DNA from: Nitrososphaeraceae archaeon
GTDB taxonomy: Archaea; Thermoproteota; Nitrososphaeria; Nitrososphaerales; Nitrososphaeraceae
DNA length: 64,000 bases
Reading direction: 5' to 3'
Assembly (NCBI GenBank): GCA_021325295.1
Contig: JAJPHM010000031.1
Location: 1 to 64,000, forward strand
In this document: piece by piece, positions 37,551-46,528 of the stretch
How positions within the stretch are numbered: position 1 is the first letter of the stretch
Layout: every line of letters begins with the position of its first letter
Program-made: the position numbers and the translations under genes
Notes under the pieces: generated by a model
Told to the model about the DNA's origin: nothing
What the model saw: only the letters and a program-made list of their open reading frames with translations
The model's database searches: none

Positions 37551-38933
37551 TTGGCCGGCATAGTTGCAGTAGTACTGGATGGCGAATGGTCCAACAAAAA
37601 GGTCAACGCAGTCTATTATCTTGCCCACTCTATGCGCATGCTGCAGCACAGAGGCAAGGCCTACTGGAGGCTCATTGTGGGAAATTCTGCAACCGGAAAA
37701 GAGGGGTCTCTTCCACCGGACGATGTTATTCTGAAAATTGCGCAAAGGGAAAAGCTTAATGGAGCTAGTGGGATAGGATACCTTTCGAAAAAGTCACCAC
37801 AGTTCCCAAGTATGCACAGCATCTGGGTGGCGATCGATGGTTTTTTTGTCGACACCGAAAAGCTGCACCTCCATCCATACATTGGAACAGCAAGAGACTC
37901 TGATTCACTATTCAAAATCTATAACATATTTACGCAACTGCTGATTGAAAAACAGAATCCGTCTAGGGCTGCGGAATTTATCGACAGGCACTTGAGGGGG
38001 AACTGGATTATGAAGGTTGGCGAAGATATCTATGCTTATCGGGACAGCACGGGATTCAAGCCGCTTGTCAGGGCTACAAACAAGGACGGAAGTATCAATA
38101 TGGTCTCTTCTGAAAACTCGCTTAGGACTTCCCTTATTGATATGGAGTTTTCAGATATACCGCCGGGGCAACTCTTAAGGCTAAACCACGACAGTGGATT
38201 TCAATCAATGACAGACCCTGCGCAGAACAAGGTTATGATGGATCCATTTGAATTCATAAGGGAGTCACATGTTGCAGCTACAATAAGTGGCAAGAGTGTA
38301 TACTCTATCCGAAAGAATATTGGAAAAGAACAGGCAAACTTTTTTTCTCAAGACCTAGAGATAGAATCAGCATATGCAGAGCCAGACTATACGAGGCCTA
38401 TGACTTTGGGTTTTAGCCTAGAGTATCAGAAACACTCAAAGGGCTTTGAAGTTTCTGAAGGCATTATCAAGGACAGGTACGATGACTCTGATCATATGAT
38501 CGATTTTTCAGAGCAGGTGAGCAAGAATAAGCTGCTCACGACAGGTAGGTCGTTGAAGTTTGTGATGCAAAATCTTGTCAGCGGCAAAAGGGTTGCAAGC
38601 GTGCAGGGTACCATCCAGACCGGGAGCACAGTCAGGGAGACTATATACTACCTGCGCAACGCCGGAGCTAGAAGAATAGATGTAATAGTAAGCTACGTTC
38701 CGACCGTAGACGGGCGGCAGGTCGGCCTCTATACTCAGAACAGAGACCTTGTAGCAAACAAGTATGTGGGTGAAGTATCATCTATTGAACAGCTCAACGA
38801 ACATGTTGCAAAAGAAATAGGGTCGGATTCTGTCCTTTACAATTCGCCGGCGGTGTTGGCAAAGGGGATTGGAGTTCAGGAAGAGAGCCTCTGGTTTCCT
38901 GAATGGGTGAGGTTTCTAGACTACAGGAAATAG
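37551..38933 (+). CDS. PurF-like protein lacking catalytic residues (pseudoenzyme)
   Basis: The 460-residue protein keeps the overall order of glutamine PRPP amidotransferase (N-terminal Ntn glutaminase, C-terminal PRTase) but has lost key residues. It begins MAGIVAVV where PurF has MCGIVG, so the nucleophilic cysteine is alanine. The glutamine-site HNG is IDG (VAIDGFFVD). The PRPP-binding DDS-x-VRGTT loop reads QGTIQTGSTVRET, without the two aspartates. The TTG start is directly ahead of the motif, so the missing cysteine is not due to mis-starting. It lies after leuCD. A regulatory role is possible; function unknown. Confidence 0.75.
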   Translation: MAGIVAVVLDGEWSNKKVNAVYYLAHSMRMLQHRGKAYWRLIVGNSATGKEGSLPPDDVILKIAQREKLNGASGIGYLSKKSPQFPSMHSIWVAIDGFFVDTEKLHLHPYIGTARDSDSLFKIYNIFTQLLIEKQNPSRAAEFIDRHLRGNWIMKVGEDIYAYRDSTGFKPLVRATNKDGSINMVSSENSLRTSLIDMEFSDIPPGQLLRLNHDSGFQSMTDPAQNKVMMDPFEFIRESHVAATISGKSVYSIRKNIGKEQANFFSQDLEIESAYAEPDYTRPMTLGFSLEYQKHSKGFEVSEGIIKDRYDDSDHMIDFSEQVSKNKLLTTGRSLKFVMQNLVSGKRVASVQGTIQTGSTVRETIYYLRNAGARRIDVIVSYVPTVDGRQVGLYTQNRDLVANKYVGEVSSIEQLNEHVAKEIGSDSVLYNSPAVLAKGIGVQEESLWFPEWVRFLDYRK

Positions 38934-39039
38934 ACTATGCAGCACAATTGTAGGCCTGATGATATCTGGATGGTAGACCAGATGAAGTGACATGCAAACA
39001 GCTTGGTAAAGAAATGAAGAATAGTAGATATGTAGATAG

Positions 39040-39411
39040 ATGAATATGCAGGCAGAAATGAACAGTATGGATGTGCCCAAGTTTGTTAGTGGCCTTGACC
39101 CTGAAGATATAGAAGGCGGACCAAATGAGTCAAGGGTTCTTTTGTCTGGAGGCACAAGCCAACATCAAGGATTTACGATAAGACACGTCGAGCTTCGCCT
39201 GTACAGAAAAAGGCACGATAAAAGGCTTGGATATTATTCACTTATTACTGCACTAGTCGAGACTGACAGAGGGTCTATCGAGCTAAAGTATGACGAAGGG
39301 TTCAGAGGAGAAGATGCATTGAACTCAACTTCACGAATGCTAGCAGAATACGTAGGGCTTGCTTCGCTGATCAACCGGGCTTTGATTGAGCTTCAGGGGT
39401 ACCTGCCATGA
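39040..39411 (+). CDS. Conserved hypothetical protein
   Basis: A 123-residue protein with an acidic N-terminus, a beta-rich middle (GFTIRHVELRLYRKRHDKRL; DRGSIELKYDEG) and a helical end. Its stop codon lies directly against that of the convergent gene at 39412 (shared TGATCA). I do not recognise the family. Confidence 0.6.
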   Translation: MNMQAEMNSMDVPKFVSGLDPEDIEGGPNESRVLLSGGTSQHQGFTIRHVELRLYRKRHDKRLGYYSLITALVETDRGSIELKYDEGFRGEDALNSTSRMLAEYVGLASLINRALIELQGYLP

Positions 39412-39963
39412 TCAGAGCAGCTTCTCTGCTTCACTGAGCAGGCTCACCCTCACTGGCCACTGAAATGTTCTATTCCATGGCTGGTTGAAAAGTATTGCAG
39501 ATTTGGGCGGCACAACATCTATCAGGTTTTTTGGTGCATCGTCTACAAGTACGTCAAAAGGGTAATTTGCCTTTGGCACTGCGTCATATATGAAAAGCAA
39601 TTCATCAGAGTAGACATCATATGCATCAAGCCACTTTGCGACGTAAGGCACAGTTGGCCTTTCCCGCTTTGTTATAATGGATATCCTGTATCCTTTGCGG
39701 TGAATCCTTCTTGTAATTTCTCCTATTGAGGCTTCAGTAGGTGGAATTTCGCGCCAGCGGTATTTCCAGACATAGCTGAACATCCTGTATACTTGGCCGG
39801 GGGATACTGGTAGGATTGTAGGGATGTCCCAGGCGACTATGTCATTCTTTGAAATATTTGTTTTATGGCGCCTGTTATATTCGTCTACCCAGACAAGCAT
39901 TACATCTGCCAGAACAGAGTCAACGTCTATGGCAACTGTCTTTGTCGGACCCTCGGCAGGCAA
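39412..39963 (-). CDS. HAD-family 5'-nucleotidase-like phosphatase
   Basis: A 183-residue HAD hydrolase: the nucleophile motif AIDVDSVLADVMLVWVDEYN (D-x-D-x3-A-D), motif II SIITKRE and motif IV FDVLVDDAPKNL. The pattern resembles 5'(3')-deoxyribonucleotidases (NT5C) and related archaeal nucleotidases. It probably dephosphorylates nucleotides; the substrate is open. Confidence 0.75.
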   Translation of the reverse strand: MPAEGPTKTVAIDVDSVLADVMLVWVDEYNRRHKTNISKNDIVAWDIPTILPVSPGQVYRMFSYVWKYRWREIPPTEASIGEITRRIHRKGYRISIITKRERPTVPYVAKWLDAYDVYSDELLFIYDAVPKANYPFDVLVDDAPKNLIDVVPPKSAILFNQPWNRTFQWPVRVSLLSEAEKLL

Positions 39964-40192
39964 GGTGCACCAATTGTCTACATTCTATATTTATAGAAAT
40001 ATCCGGCGCTACAGGCACTACATAATAGTTCTACGGCATTTCTTCTATGCAGTGCAACCCTATGTGCGCGACGTCTTCTAGCTCTGGATATATGTCCTAA
40101 ATGGGAGAACGAGTATACAGTCTGGGCGAGAAACCAGGCCGATCAATTTATAGTAGTATGCAGATACGCAGAGTGTTTGTTAGGTAGACCTA

Positions 40193-41002
40193 TCAGATAA
40201 ATCTGCACATGCTTAGTCTTGCATTATATGCCGCGCTGAATACATAGCCAAAAGGTTCTGTAATGGTATTGCAGACTTGAGCCAATAGTTCGATATATCG
40301 CCTGATGTCATAAGCAGTTTTCTCGTTGATTAGCTCGATTGGTACAGTACGTCTGCGCGAATTTTTGCGGTAATAATCTGTAATTATATATTGCAAAACT
40401 TGGCCTGCGCGCATTGTCTTGCCTTCATCTTCCAATTGAAAAATAGCATTACTCTCCATAGTATTCGCAGTATATGCATCAGAGTCTTTCGATATTGTCT
40501 TGGTAAAAATAAGGTCTTGCAGTCGCGCTTTACCGGCCTGCAAAAGTTCTTTATACTTGTCAAACAAATTGCGCACTTTGGGCATTAGCGATTTAACTTC
40601 TTGTATGTTATTACCCGTAACCATTATTTGCAAAGCCTCGTGCTGAAATTTTGCAAACAGAGGCGGTGTGTCGTGCCGGCGTGTTTCTATGCCCCGTTGT
40701 TTAATCTCGCCTTGACGCTTGCCGTCAATTGTAATCGTATCTTCAAAAGCGCCGAAATAACGATTCGGCACGCCCATATTCTTATATTGCTTAGATGGCA
40801 AGAATGCCAGCCATTTGTAAACGCCCTCAAATGATAGATCGTAATCTGTAGCCTTTTCAATTGGCTCTTTTAGAGCTTCGTAATCTGTCCTGGTGGCGTT
40901 TGATTTTTGTACCCATAAGCTGTCTACAATGCCGTGCAAGCAATTGAAACCTTTACTCTGCAATATTACGGTTGATTGAGCTATTGTGCTACTAAATATC
41001 AG
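40193..41002 (-). pseudogene. 5'-truncated family-B DNA polymerase fragment
   Basis: The reading frame encodes only the C-terminal palm and thumb of an archaeal-type PolB. GFNCLHGIVDSLWVQK aligns with the YGDTDS active-site strand but has IVDS in place of GDTDS. IKQRGIETRRHDTPPLFAKF and TMRAGQVLQYIITDYYR follow as in cellular PolB. The exonuclease, N-terminal and fingers domains are missing. Homology continues a little upstream of the TTG at 40963 to a stop at 41005, so this is a decayed piece, not an intact small gene. Confidence 0.7.
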
Positions 41003-41080
41003 TTAAAATTTTGGAGATTGCCTTTAACTAGATAATTTCAATAGTAAATTTCACCAATATGTAATATAGGCACCCTGTTA

Positions 41081-41341
41081 ATGGTAGATGCAATGGCCAG
41101 TCGCAGCAGAATAGATGTGTCTATTGATATTCTAAATGCAGCATTAGGGGAAGGTACAACCAAGACCCGCTTGATGTATGAAGCCTTTGTCAGCTTTGAA
41201 GAGCTCAGAGAATATCTTTCTGAATTGATAAAACTTGGTCTAATGGAAACAACTGCAACGGAGCGCATTTACAAAACTACGAGAAAGGGTAAAGAATTCT
41301 TGAGCGTAACTGGTGATACAATACTAGCAAGTCGTTGTTAG
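41081..41341 (+). CDS. Winged-helix transcriptional regulator
   Basis: An 86-residue paralogue of the regulators at 3730 and 10543: RSRIDVSIDILNAALGEG, TKTRLMYEAFVSFEELREYL and YKTTRKGKEFLS. It is a single DNA-binding domain and likely dimerises. It is divergent from the polymerase fragment. Confidence 0.75.
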   Translation: MVDAMASRSRIDVSIDILNAALGEGTTKTRLMYEAFVSFEELREYLSELIKLGLMETTATERIYKTTRKGKEFLSVTGDTILASRC

Positions 41342-41466
41342 AATCTTATCTTCCGCATGTATTGTGGAGATATGCAAAAATAAAGTTTGTAGAATGATGG
41401 TATGTAATATTACAGACAAATCTTTTTACTCAAATCAATGTAATGAGATGCTACGATTCTGCCATA

Positions 41467-41535
41467 TTCTCAGCCCCGGCCTATTGACACTACACAATGA
41501 GCTCTGGCCGGGGCTATTCAAACGTCAGCTGAGAA
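41467..41535 (+). ncRNA. Candidate structured RNA (GC-rich nested hairpin)
   Basis: In an AT-rich, gene-poor interval, AGCCCCGGCC (41472-41481) pairs perfectly with GGCCGGGGCT (41506-41515), and TTCTCAGC (41467-41474) can pair with GCTGAGAA (41528-41535) outside it. The apical part can fold further (ATTG/CAAT). ACACA follows a few bases later, so a guide-RNA-like element is one option. The strand is not certain, and no protein frame explains the palindrome. The rest of 41342-42137 shows only the weak small gene at 41662. Confidence 0.35.
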
Positions 41536-41661
41536 AATTCACACATGCTCTTTTATTTTTCAGGCTCGCAAATAACTTGTTGCCTGCATATGTAGTGCAA
41601 TGTGTGCAGGATTGAATTTGCATCTAGAATTAAAACTAAACAACAATACGAGTTATTAAAA

Positions 41662-41832
41662 ATGGTTGCAGGTCGCATAATAGTGCAGCATTGCGGACTG
41701 CCTTTACAAGGAGTAATCACTAATTTATCTAAAAAATGCTCATTCTGTCAATCTACAATTAATATTGAATTTTACTGCATTAGCAGTAGATTGAGGTTAA
41801 TTGTTAGGGAATCGTCGCATAACTTGAAATAA
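41662..41832 (+). CDS. Possible 56-residue Cys-containing protein
   Basis: ATG 41662 has an ATTAAAAC box about 29 bp upstream. The frame carries KKCSFCQSTINIEFYC, a C-x2-C plus a third cysteine, and a basic tail. Composition is plausible but not compelling. Confidence 0.35.
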   Translation: MVAGRIIVQHCGLPLQGVITNLSKKCSFCQSTINIEFYCISSRLRLIVRESSHNLK

Positions 41833-42137
41833 ATTGTCTGCACTTTGGTCGTTGATGTTAGTCACTATAAAAAATAACTGGCTGAAAAATACTAGCTTGG
41901 CAAACACCGCGACCATAGCTGCTATACTGCTTGACACATAATCTAGGCAGCAAAGAAAATAAAGAAAAATAGCATTATCTTCAGTACGGGTGACCACTAA
42001 AATCTTATCAATGCCACAAGATCCCTGTTGATACGTCCCAAAAAAACCAAGAAGCCTAAGGATAAGTCTTGGATTAGCTGATAGACAGTATGCAAATTCT
42101 AAAGCGGTTACGGCAGAGCGCGGTACATGGGAATGAG

Positions 42138-42211
42138 TGGGGCCGGCCGGATTTGAACCGGCGACCTCCAGCGCCCGAGGCTGGCATCCTGCCAAGCTAG
42201 ACAACGGCCCC
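42138..42211 (-). tRNA. tRNA-Pro (CGG)
   Basis: 74 nt on the minus strand: acceptor GGGGCCG/CGGCCCC plus A, anticodon arm CCAGC-CTCGGGC-GCTGG with CGG anticodon, and T-arm GCCGG-TTCAAAT-CCGGC. No intron. It lies between the cupredoxin gene and the small Cys protein. Confidence 0.92.
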
Positions 42212-42364
42212 GGCAGTTTGAAATTTTGTGACTGGTTGCCGTATTATAATCTCTCCCTATTCCAACTACCACTTTACCACATAGAAAATAGTCAATTGCA
42301 CTGTAGTTCAGTGTCTTACAAAACGAAAAAAAGAAAAAAATGTATGGATTGCTCTTTACGCTGC

Positions 42365-43099
42365 CTACCTCACTACAACCTTTCCTGTCATCCAAGGATG
42401 AACTTCGCAGACATAACCGTATACGCCTGCTTTGTTAAACTGCACAGTAAATGAATTGATGTTTAGAAATCCAGGCGGTGTCTGTCCTTGAGGCCATATC
42501 CAGCCAGAATTGATGTACTTTTCATCTCCGTTCATTGTATAGTTGGCATTGGGTGGCAGGTAGGTCACGGTTCCATTGGCTGCGATAACGACAGGCTCAA
42601 CTGACCTTGCATTCATAACTACTCCTACTGTCTTGCCAGGTACTGCTGGTATTATGACCGGTGCAGCGTTTGCTGTAGCATTGAGTGGTGTTATTGCACT
42701 ACTATTTGACATGATAAATGGTCCTGCAATATCTGCAAAGCCGTTGATAGAGACTGTATGTGGCTCTCCAACTCTTGTTGGATTGTACCACATCACCTTC
42801 TCGCCTACCTTTATGTTTGCGACTTGGGGAAAGAACTGTGTGATAGGAGCTATCCCATTGCCAACGCCGGCTTTGACCTTAAATACGCCATCGTGGTAGT
42901 CCATGTATTTTCTGTTGAGTTTGAATAGCATTGCAGTGCTTGCGCTGTCATCAGGATTGCTATTTCCTGCCCCATTGCCCTTGCCACTGTTGTCGGGCGG
43001 GGCGGCCATGGTGCTATACATTACTTCACTTGCTGCAAGCAACGCGGCAATTGCAGCGATTGAGCCCAGTATCAGATAGTTTCTGAGGTTCATTTTCAC
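42365..43099 (-). CDS. Plastocyanin-like blue copper protein, exported
   Basis: The 244-residue protein has an N-terminal hydrophobic export helix (residues 8-24) and then a Gly/Asn/Ser-rich linker. Copper ligands are in EPHTVSINGFAD (His) and YGYVCEVHPWMTGKVVVR (Cys, His, Met), the standard cupredoxin order at the end of the chain. Thaumarchaea use many such proteins as electron carriers outside the membrane in place of cytochrome c. Confidence 0.85.
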   Translation of the reverse strand: MKMNLRNYLILGSIAAIAALLAASEVMYSTMAAPPDNSGKGNGAGNSNPDDSASTAMLFKLNRKYMDYHDGVFKVKAGVGNGIAPITQFFPQVANIKVGEKVMWYNPTRVGEPHTVSINGFADIAGPFIMSNSSAITPLNATANAAPVIIPAVPGKTVGVVMNARSVEPVVIAANGTVTYLPPNANYTMNGDEKYINSGWIWPQGQTPPGFLNINSFTVQFNKAGVYGYVCEVHPWMTGKVVVR

Positions 43100-43232
43100 T
43101 TATCCAATCCCTTCCTGTTTATAATATTTCCGTATACAGATTCATGGAGAAGTCCAATTGCAGATTGAATATGACTGTACGCGACCGAATCACCCGCTAT
43201 GAATAAAAACTCAACTTCAATTACTGATAGTC

Positions 43233-43571
43233 ATGTGGATGCCGACTATACTGTCGATATGGGGGTGCATGACAGAGCTTTCTAGAGATTGCCAAGATAT
43301 GTCTAATGCCGCAAGCACCTATCTTGGAATCGTGGCAGGCGCAGCGATAGGTGCAGTGATAAGCTGGTGGATTTACAACCGGCAGAAAAAGACGTCTGAT
43401 ATGCAGGACAACATCCTGAGCAGAATTCAAGAGCTAGATCAGAATCATGACATCCTTCTACAAAGGATAAAGAATTTCGAGGAGCAGAACAATAAAACGC
43501 TCAAGGCGATACTTGAATTGAGCAACAAGATGGATTCGGTCATTGAACGACGTAATACAGAAAGAAGTTGA
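43233..43571 (+). CDS. Single-pass membrane protein with coiled coil
   Basis: A 112-residue protein: a transmembrane helix near residues 29-47 (YLGIVAGAAIGAVISWWIY), then a basic stop-transfer and a coiled coil of about 55 residues. The true start may be an internal ATG (43272 or 43299). Function unknown; the design suggests a membrane-tethered scaffold. Confidence 0.55.
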   Translation: MWMPTILSIWGCMTELSRDCQDMSNAASTYLGIVAGAAIGAVISWWIYNRQKKTSDMQDNILSRIQELDQNHDILLQRIKNFEEQNNKTLKAILELSNKMDSVIERRNTERS

Positions 43572-43804
43572 GACGAGGTGGCCCTTTCTAGCATGCCATT
43601 GCAAACAGGAAAGGGCCGAGAAATTGGTGGAATTTCTCATTTTATGTTAGGAGCTTCCGCAATTTAATCTTGACTGGAATATTTTAATATAAATTATCTA
43701 AACTACAAGTAAAAGAGATATGCAAGTTGCATAATGCAACAGCAGAAAATGAAAATAATGTAGGCCGAAAGCTAATTTTTTAGGAAACGATATGAGCTGT
43801 GCGC

Positions 43805-44230
43805 TTACCTTTTTGTGGCCTTGGCCTGACCTGTGAACTTGGCTATCAATGGTAGTATCTTTTCTGTAACGATATCGTGATAGTTATTGGTGCCTGCATC
43901 AAACGAAAAGAGCAAGACATTGCCAAGGCGGTTATCTCTATTCTTTATAGGGATTGTCCCTCTGATTACCTTGTCATAATAGGCACATGCATAGCTGATG
44001 CTACCAAGAACACTTTCCCACTTCAGCCTTGTCTGCTGTCGCGTAGCCGCCGTTATGGCATACTGGGCCCTCTCCTCCTGATTCAAAAGTGGCTTGAGCC
44101 CCTTTCGTTCAGCAGTTGCCATCAGGTTTCCGTGGTTGTCTGCAATACCTACAAACCTTATAGATGAATCCAAGTTGACAATTGCATTGCACAAGTTCTG
44201 AAATGATTGTTCCTGCTTCATTTTGCACAC
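43805..44230 (-). CDS. Conserved archaeal protein, paralogue of the one at 31635
   Basis: A 141-residue protein: NLDSSIRFVGIADNHGNLMA, KGLKPLLNQEERAQYAI and IVTEKILPLIAKF align with the 31635 protein. The same small alpha/beta fold is likely. The first residues (MCKMKQEQ) leave two possible starts. Confidence 0.65.
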   Translation of the reverse strand: MCKMKQEQSFQNLCNAIVNLDSSIRFVGIADNHGNLMATAERKGLKPLLNQEERAQYAITAATRQQTRLKWESVLGSISYACAYYDKVIRGTIPIKNRDNRLGNVLLFSFDAGTNNYHDIVTEKILPLIAKFTGQAKATKR

Positions 44231-44368
44231 TGACGGAGAGTTATCGAAGCGGATTCTTATTCTTTATCTTAAAGGTGAAGTAAAAGGGAAACAGATAACA
44301 AAGAAAGTACGGGAAAACAGGCCGCCGACAAAATATTAAATTAAGCCCCGATAGTCTTTAACTGCCAC

Positions 44369-44719
44369 ATGGCCAACACTGAACGAGAACAGCTGGAAGT
44401 TAAGATGAGGTCACTTGGCCTTGACGGCTCTATAGTGGACACTTTTTCTAATGAATGGAAAAAGCTTGAAGTACAAGGATACGAGATGTATGCCCTTTTC
44501 ACAGGCGCAGCAGGGTCTGTCCTTGATGGACAGGCCGGATGCATAATATGCTCCAAGAACGCATCGCCAGTGCATTGGGAGAAGGTAATAACGCCAAGCC
44601 AGGATTGTGCTGCGCTGTACCTAGTATGTCAGGACTGCGATGACCAACATGTGCCTGCAGCGCTGAGACAAAAGGCCTTGGGCAGGTTGCTGAAGGAGAG
44701 AAATACAAGGCCCAACTGA
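44369..44719 (+). CDS. Hypothetical protein with two Cys pairs
   Basis: A 116-residue protein with CIICSKNASPVHW and LVCQDCDDQH, likely one zinc site (C-x2-C, H, C-x2-C), and a helical N-terminus. It is followed after 3 bp by the next gene, suggesting an operon. Family not recognised. Confidence 0.6.
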   Translation: MANTEREQLEVKMRSLGLDGSIVDTFSNEWKKLEVQGYEMYALFTGAAGSVLDGQAGCIICSKNASPVHWEKVITPSQDCAALYLVCQDCDDQHVPAALRQKALGRLLKERNTRPN

Positions 44720-44722
44720 ATA

Positions 44723-45112
44723 ATGCACAAGCAGTCTTTTATCTTTGAAGTTCTAATTGAAGCTGTGCGATTTTTTGGATTTAAAATGCCTCCAAGGAAA
44801 GACTTGGAGAGCATTAGCCATGAAGAAAGGACAAACATTTTTCGCCGCTTTTTTGCATCAAGCCGGTATAACCGGCTTTTGATCCAGCAGGCACTTGTTA
44901 AAACGGCTATTGATGGATCCGGGATGGGAAAAGTTGCGGGGCTTGAAAAGATGCATAACCGTCACTTTTTCGATACTGTGGCAAAGGTGAAAAGTTATGG
45001 GTTTGGTGAAGAGTTTTTGGCTGCAGTTAGAGAAGAAGACCAAGCTCTGCAAAAAATAATAGAGGCTTATGAACTCCGAATGAATAGATACTCCGCCGGA
45101 CCGGTCAGCTGA
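44723..45112 (+). CDS. Hypothetical helical protein
   Basis: A 129-residue helical protein with basic and aromatic patches (NIFRRFFASSRYNRLLIQQA). ATG 44786 (MPPRKDLES) is an alternative start because the first 21 residues are hydrophobic and less conserved in character. It follows the Cys-pair gene directly. Confidence 0.5.
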   Translation: MHKQSFIFEVLIEAVRFFGFKMPPRKDLESISHEERTNIFRRFFASSRYNRLLIQQALVKTAIDGSGMGKVAGLEKMHNRHFFDTVAKVKSYGFGEEFLAAVREEDQALQKIIEAYELRMNRYSAGPVS

Positions 45113-45241
45113 GTACAGATTGGCAAAGGCAATCTGGGTTTCCAGCAGGTAATCTGACAGCAGAACCCAAGTACATGAGTATTTTTGTCGACGTAGAAAG
45201 ATGCGCGTACCTTAAATTATCCCAGAACACTAATCTCTTCC

Positions 45242-45550
45242 ATGTCAGAAGCACCACCAACGACTCAGCATAAAGAAGGACCACGCGACGCCATATACAT
45301 CGGCAAAAAGCCCCTGATGGCCTATGTCACATCGACGCTTATTCAGCTCGCCAACCAGCCTGTTGTGACGATCAAGGCAAGAGGTCTGAGTATAGGAAGA
45401 GCCGTAGATGTTTCGCAGATAATTCTAAAGAGGATGGAAAACGCTGGCTACAAGATTGGAGATGTCAGAATTGGTTCAGAGACTGTGCAATCAGAAGATG
45501 GAAGGACAAGAAACGTTTCTACAATAGAAATCGAGATAAGGAAAGCCTAA
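45242..45550 (+). CDS. albA: Alba DNA/RNA-binding chromatin protein
   Basis: A 102-residue Alba: IYIGKKPLMAYVTSTLIQLA with the acetylatable lysine region GKKPL, IKARGLSIGRAVDVSQII, and a beta-hairpin arm SETVQSEDGRTRNVSTIEIE. Alba dimers coat DNA and RNA. A histone gene at 51949 suggests mixed chromatin. Confidence 0.92.
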   Translation: MSEAPPTTQHKEGPRDAIYIGKKPLMAYVTSTLIQLANQPVVTIKARGLSIGRAVDVSQIILKRMENAGYKIGDVRIGSETVQSEDGRTRNVSTIEIEIRKA

Positions 45551-45737
45551 AAAGCAGTCGGCAGAATAGAACGACTACAACCGTAACTTATTTTGCACTT
45601 TTTCTGATATGTGTGCAATACCTACACTTTCGGAAATGAATGAGTAGTAAATTATAAAACCCGCTACCGAACCATTGGCGCCAATATGTCAATATAGGAG
45701 CTATGTGCTTCGATTCAGTAGGGCAAGATAAGGAAGA

Positions 45738-46448
45738 ATGGCAAGGACTGCTGCAATATACCTTGCGCATTTGAACCCAATGACAAAGGCACACGAGGAA
45801 ATTATTGCCTCCTTGAAGGCAGAGTATAGCGTCTATATTTTTCCAGTCAGATTCGTCAGAAATGGAAAAGAGATCAACACCAAAAGCTTTCCATTCTCCT
45901 ATGAAACAAGAAAATCCATGGTGGAATCATGCTTCGGAAGCACAGTCAATGTCCTGCCTGATTACACTTTTGAGGCCCCGTTTATCCGGTATCTTCCTCC
46001 GCTGTTGTCGCCGTATTCATGGAAATTGCGCAACAGAATCATAAGTAAAATATCTGAGGACAAGTTTGTGTCTTATACTGGTGATAGGGCAGAAAGAATA
46101 GCGTTGCAAGCATACAGGCTAAACCCTGTCAGAGCAACGCGCTTGGCGTTATCTGCTTCATCTGTAAAGGAAATGATGTACAACCAAGTCACGGAGACGA
46201 TGAGCACAGGTGTACAAAAACAAATGGGAAACGAAAAGGAGGGAAACAAAGCAACGGCTGAAGTTCGTGAAAGGCCAGAAGGAAAACAGGAGTTTGGTAA
46301 TCGAAATGACACCTGGTACGATAAAGTGCCCTCAAAGGTGGCATCATTGATGAAGGAAAACTGGGATGTGGTGGAAAGGTTTGCTTTGGCTGAGGACAGA
46401 ACGATAAAAGTGATGGGAATGAAGTTCCCAAGGGACGGTTTTCAGTAA
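45738..46448 (+). CDS. Nucleotidyltransferase-like (HxGH-related) protein
   Basis: A 236-residue protein. The N-terminal IYLAHLNPMTKAHEEIIASL matches the adenylyl/cytidylyltransferase fold (G-x-F-x-P-x-H-x-GH type; here HLNPMTKAH). LSASSVKEMMYN resembles the C-terminal S-S-T-x-IR motif in a changed form. The last ~70 residues are a charged linker and a conserved helix. The substrate is unknown; NMN- or phosphopantetheine-type enzymes are relatives. Confidence 0.6.
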   Translation: MARTAAIYLAHLNPMTKAHEEIIASLKAEYSVYIFPVRFVRNGKEINTKSFPFSYETRKSMVESCFGSTVNVLPDYTFEAPFIRYLPPLLSPYSWKLRNRIISKISEDKFVSYTGDRAERIALQAYRLNPVRATRLALSASSVKEMMYNQVTETMSTGVQKQMGNEKEGNKATAEVRERPEGKQEFGNRNDTWYDKVPSKVASLMKENWDVVERFALAEDRTIKVMGMKFPRDGFQ

Positions 46449-46528
46449 CTTGGCCCAATGCGGGCCTTTTGTTGAACCTAGTTCAAGATTTTTATAAGCG
46501 GAGCAGAACTTTGCTTGAGTATACAGAA

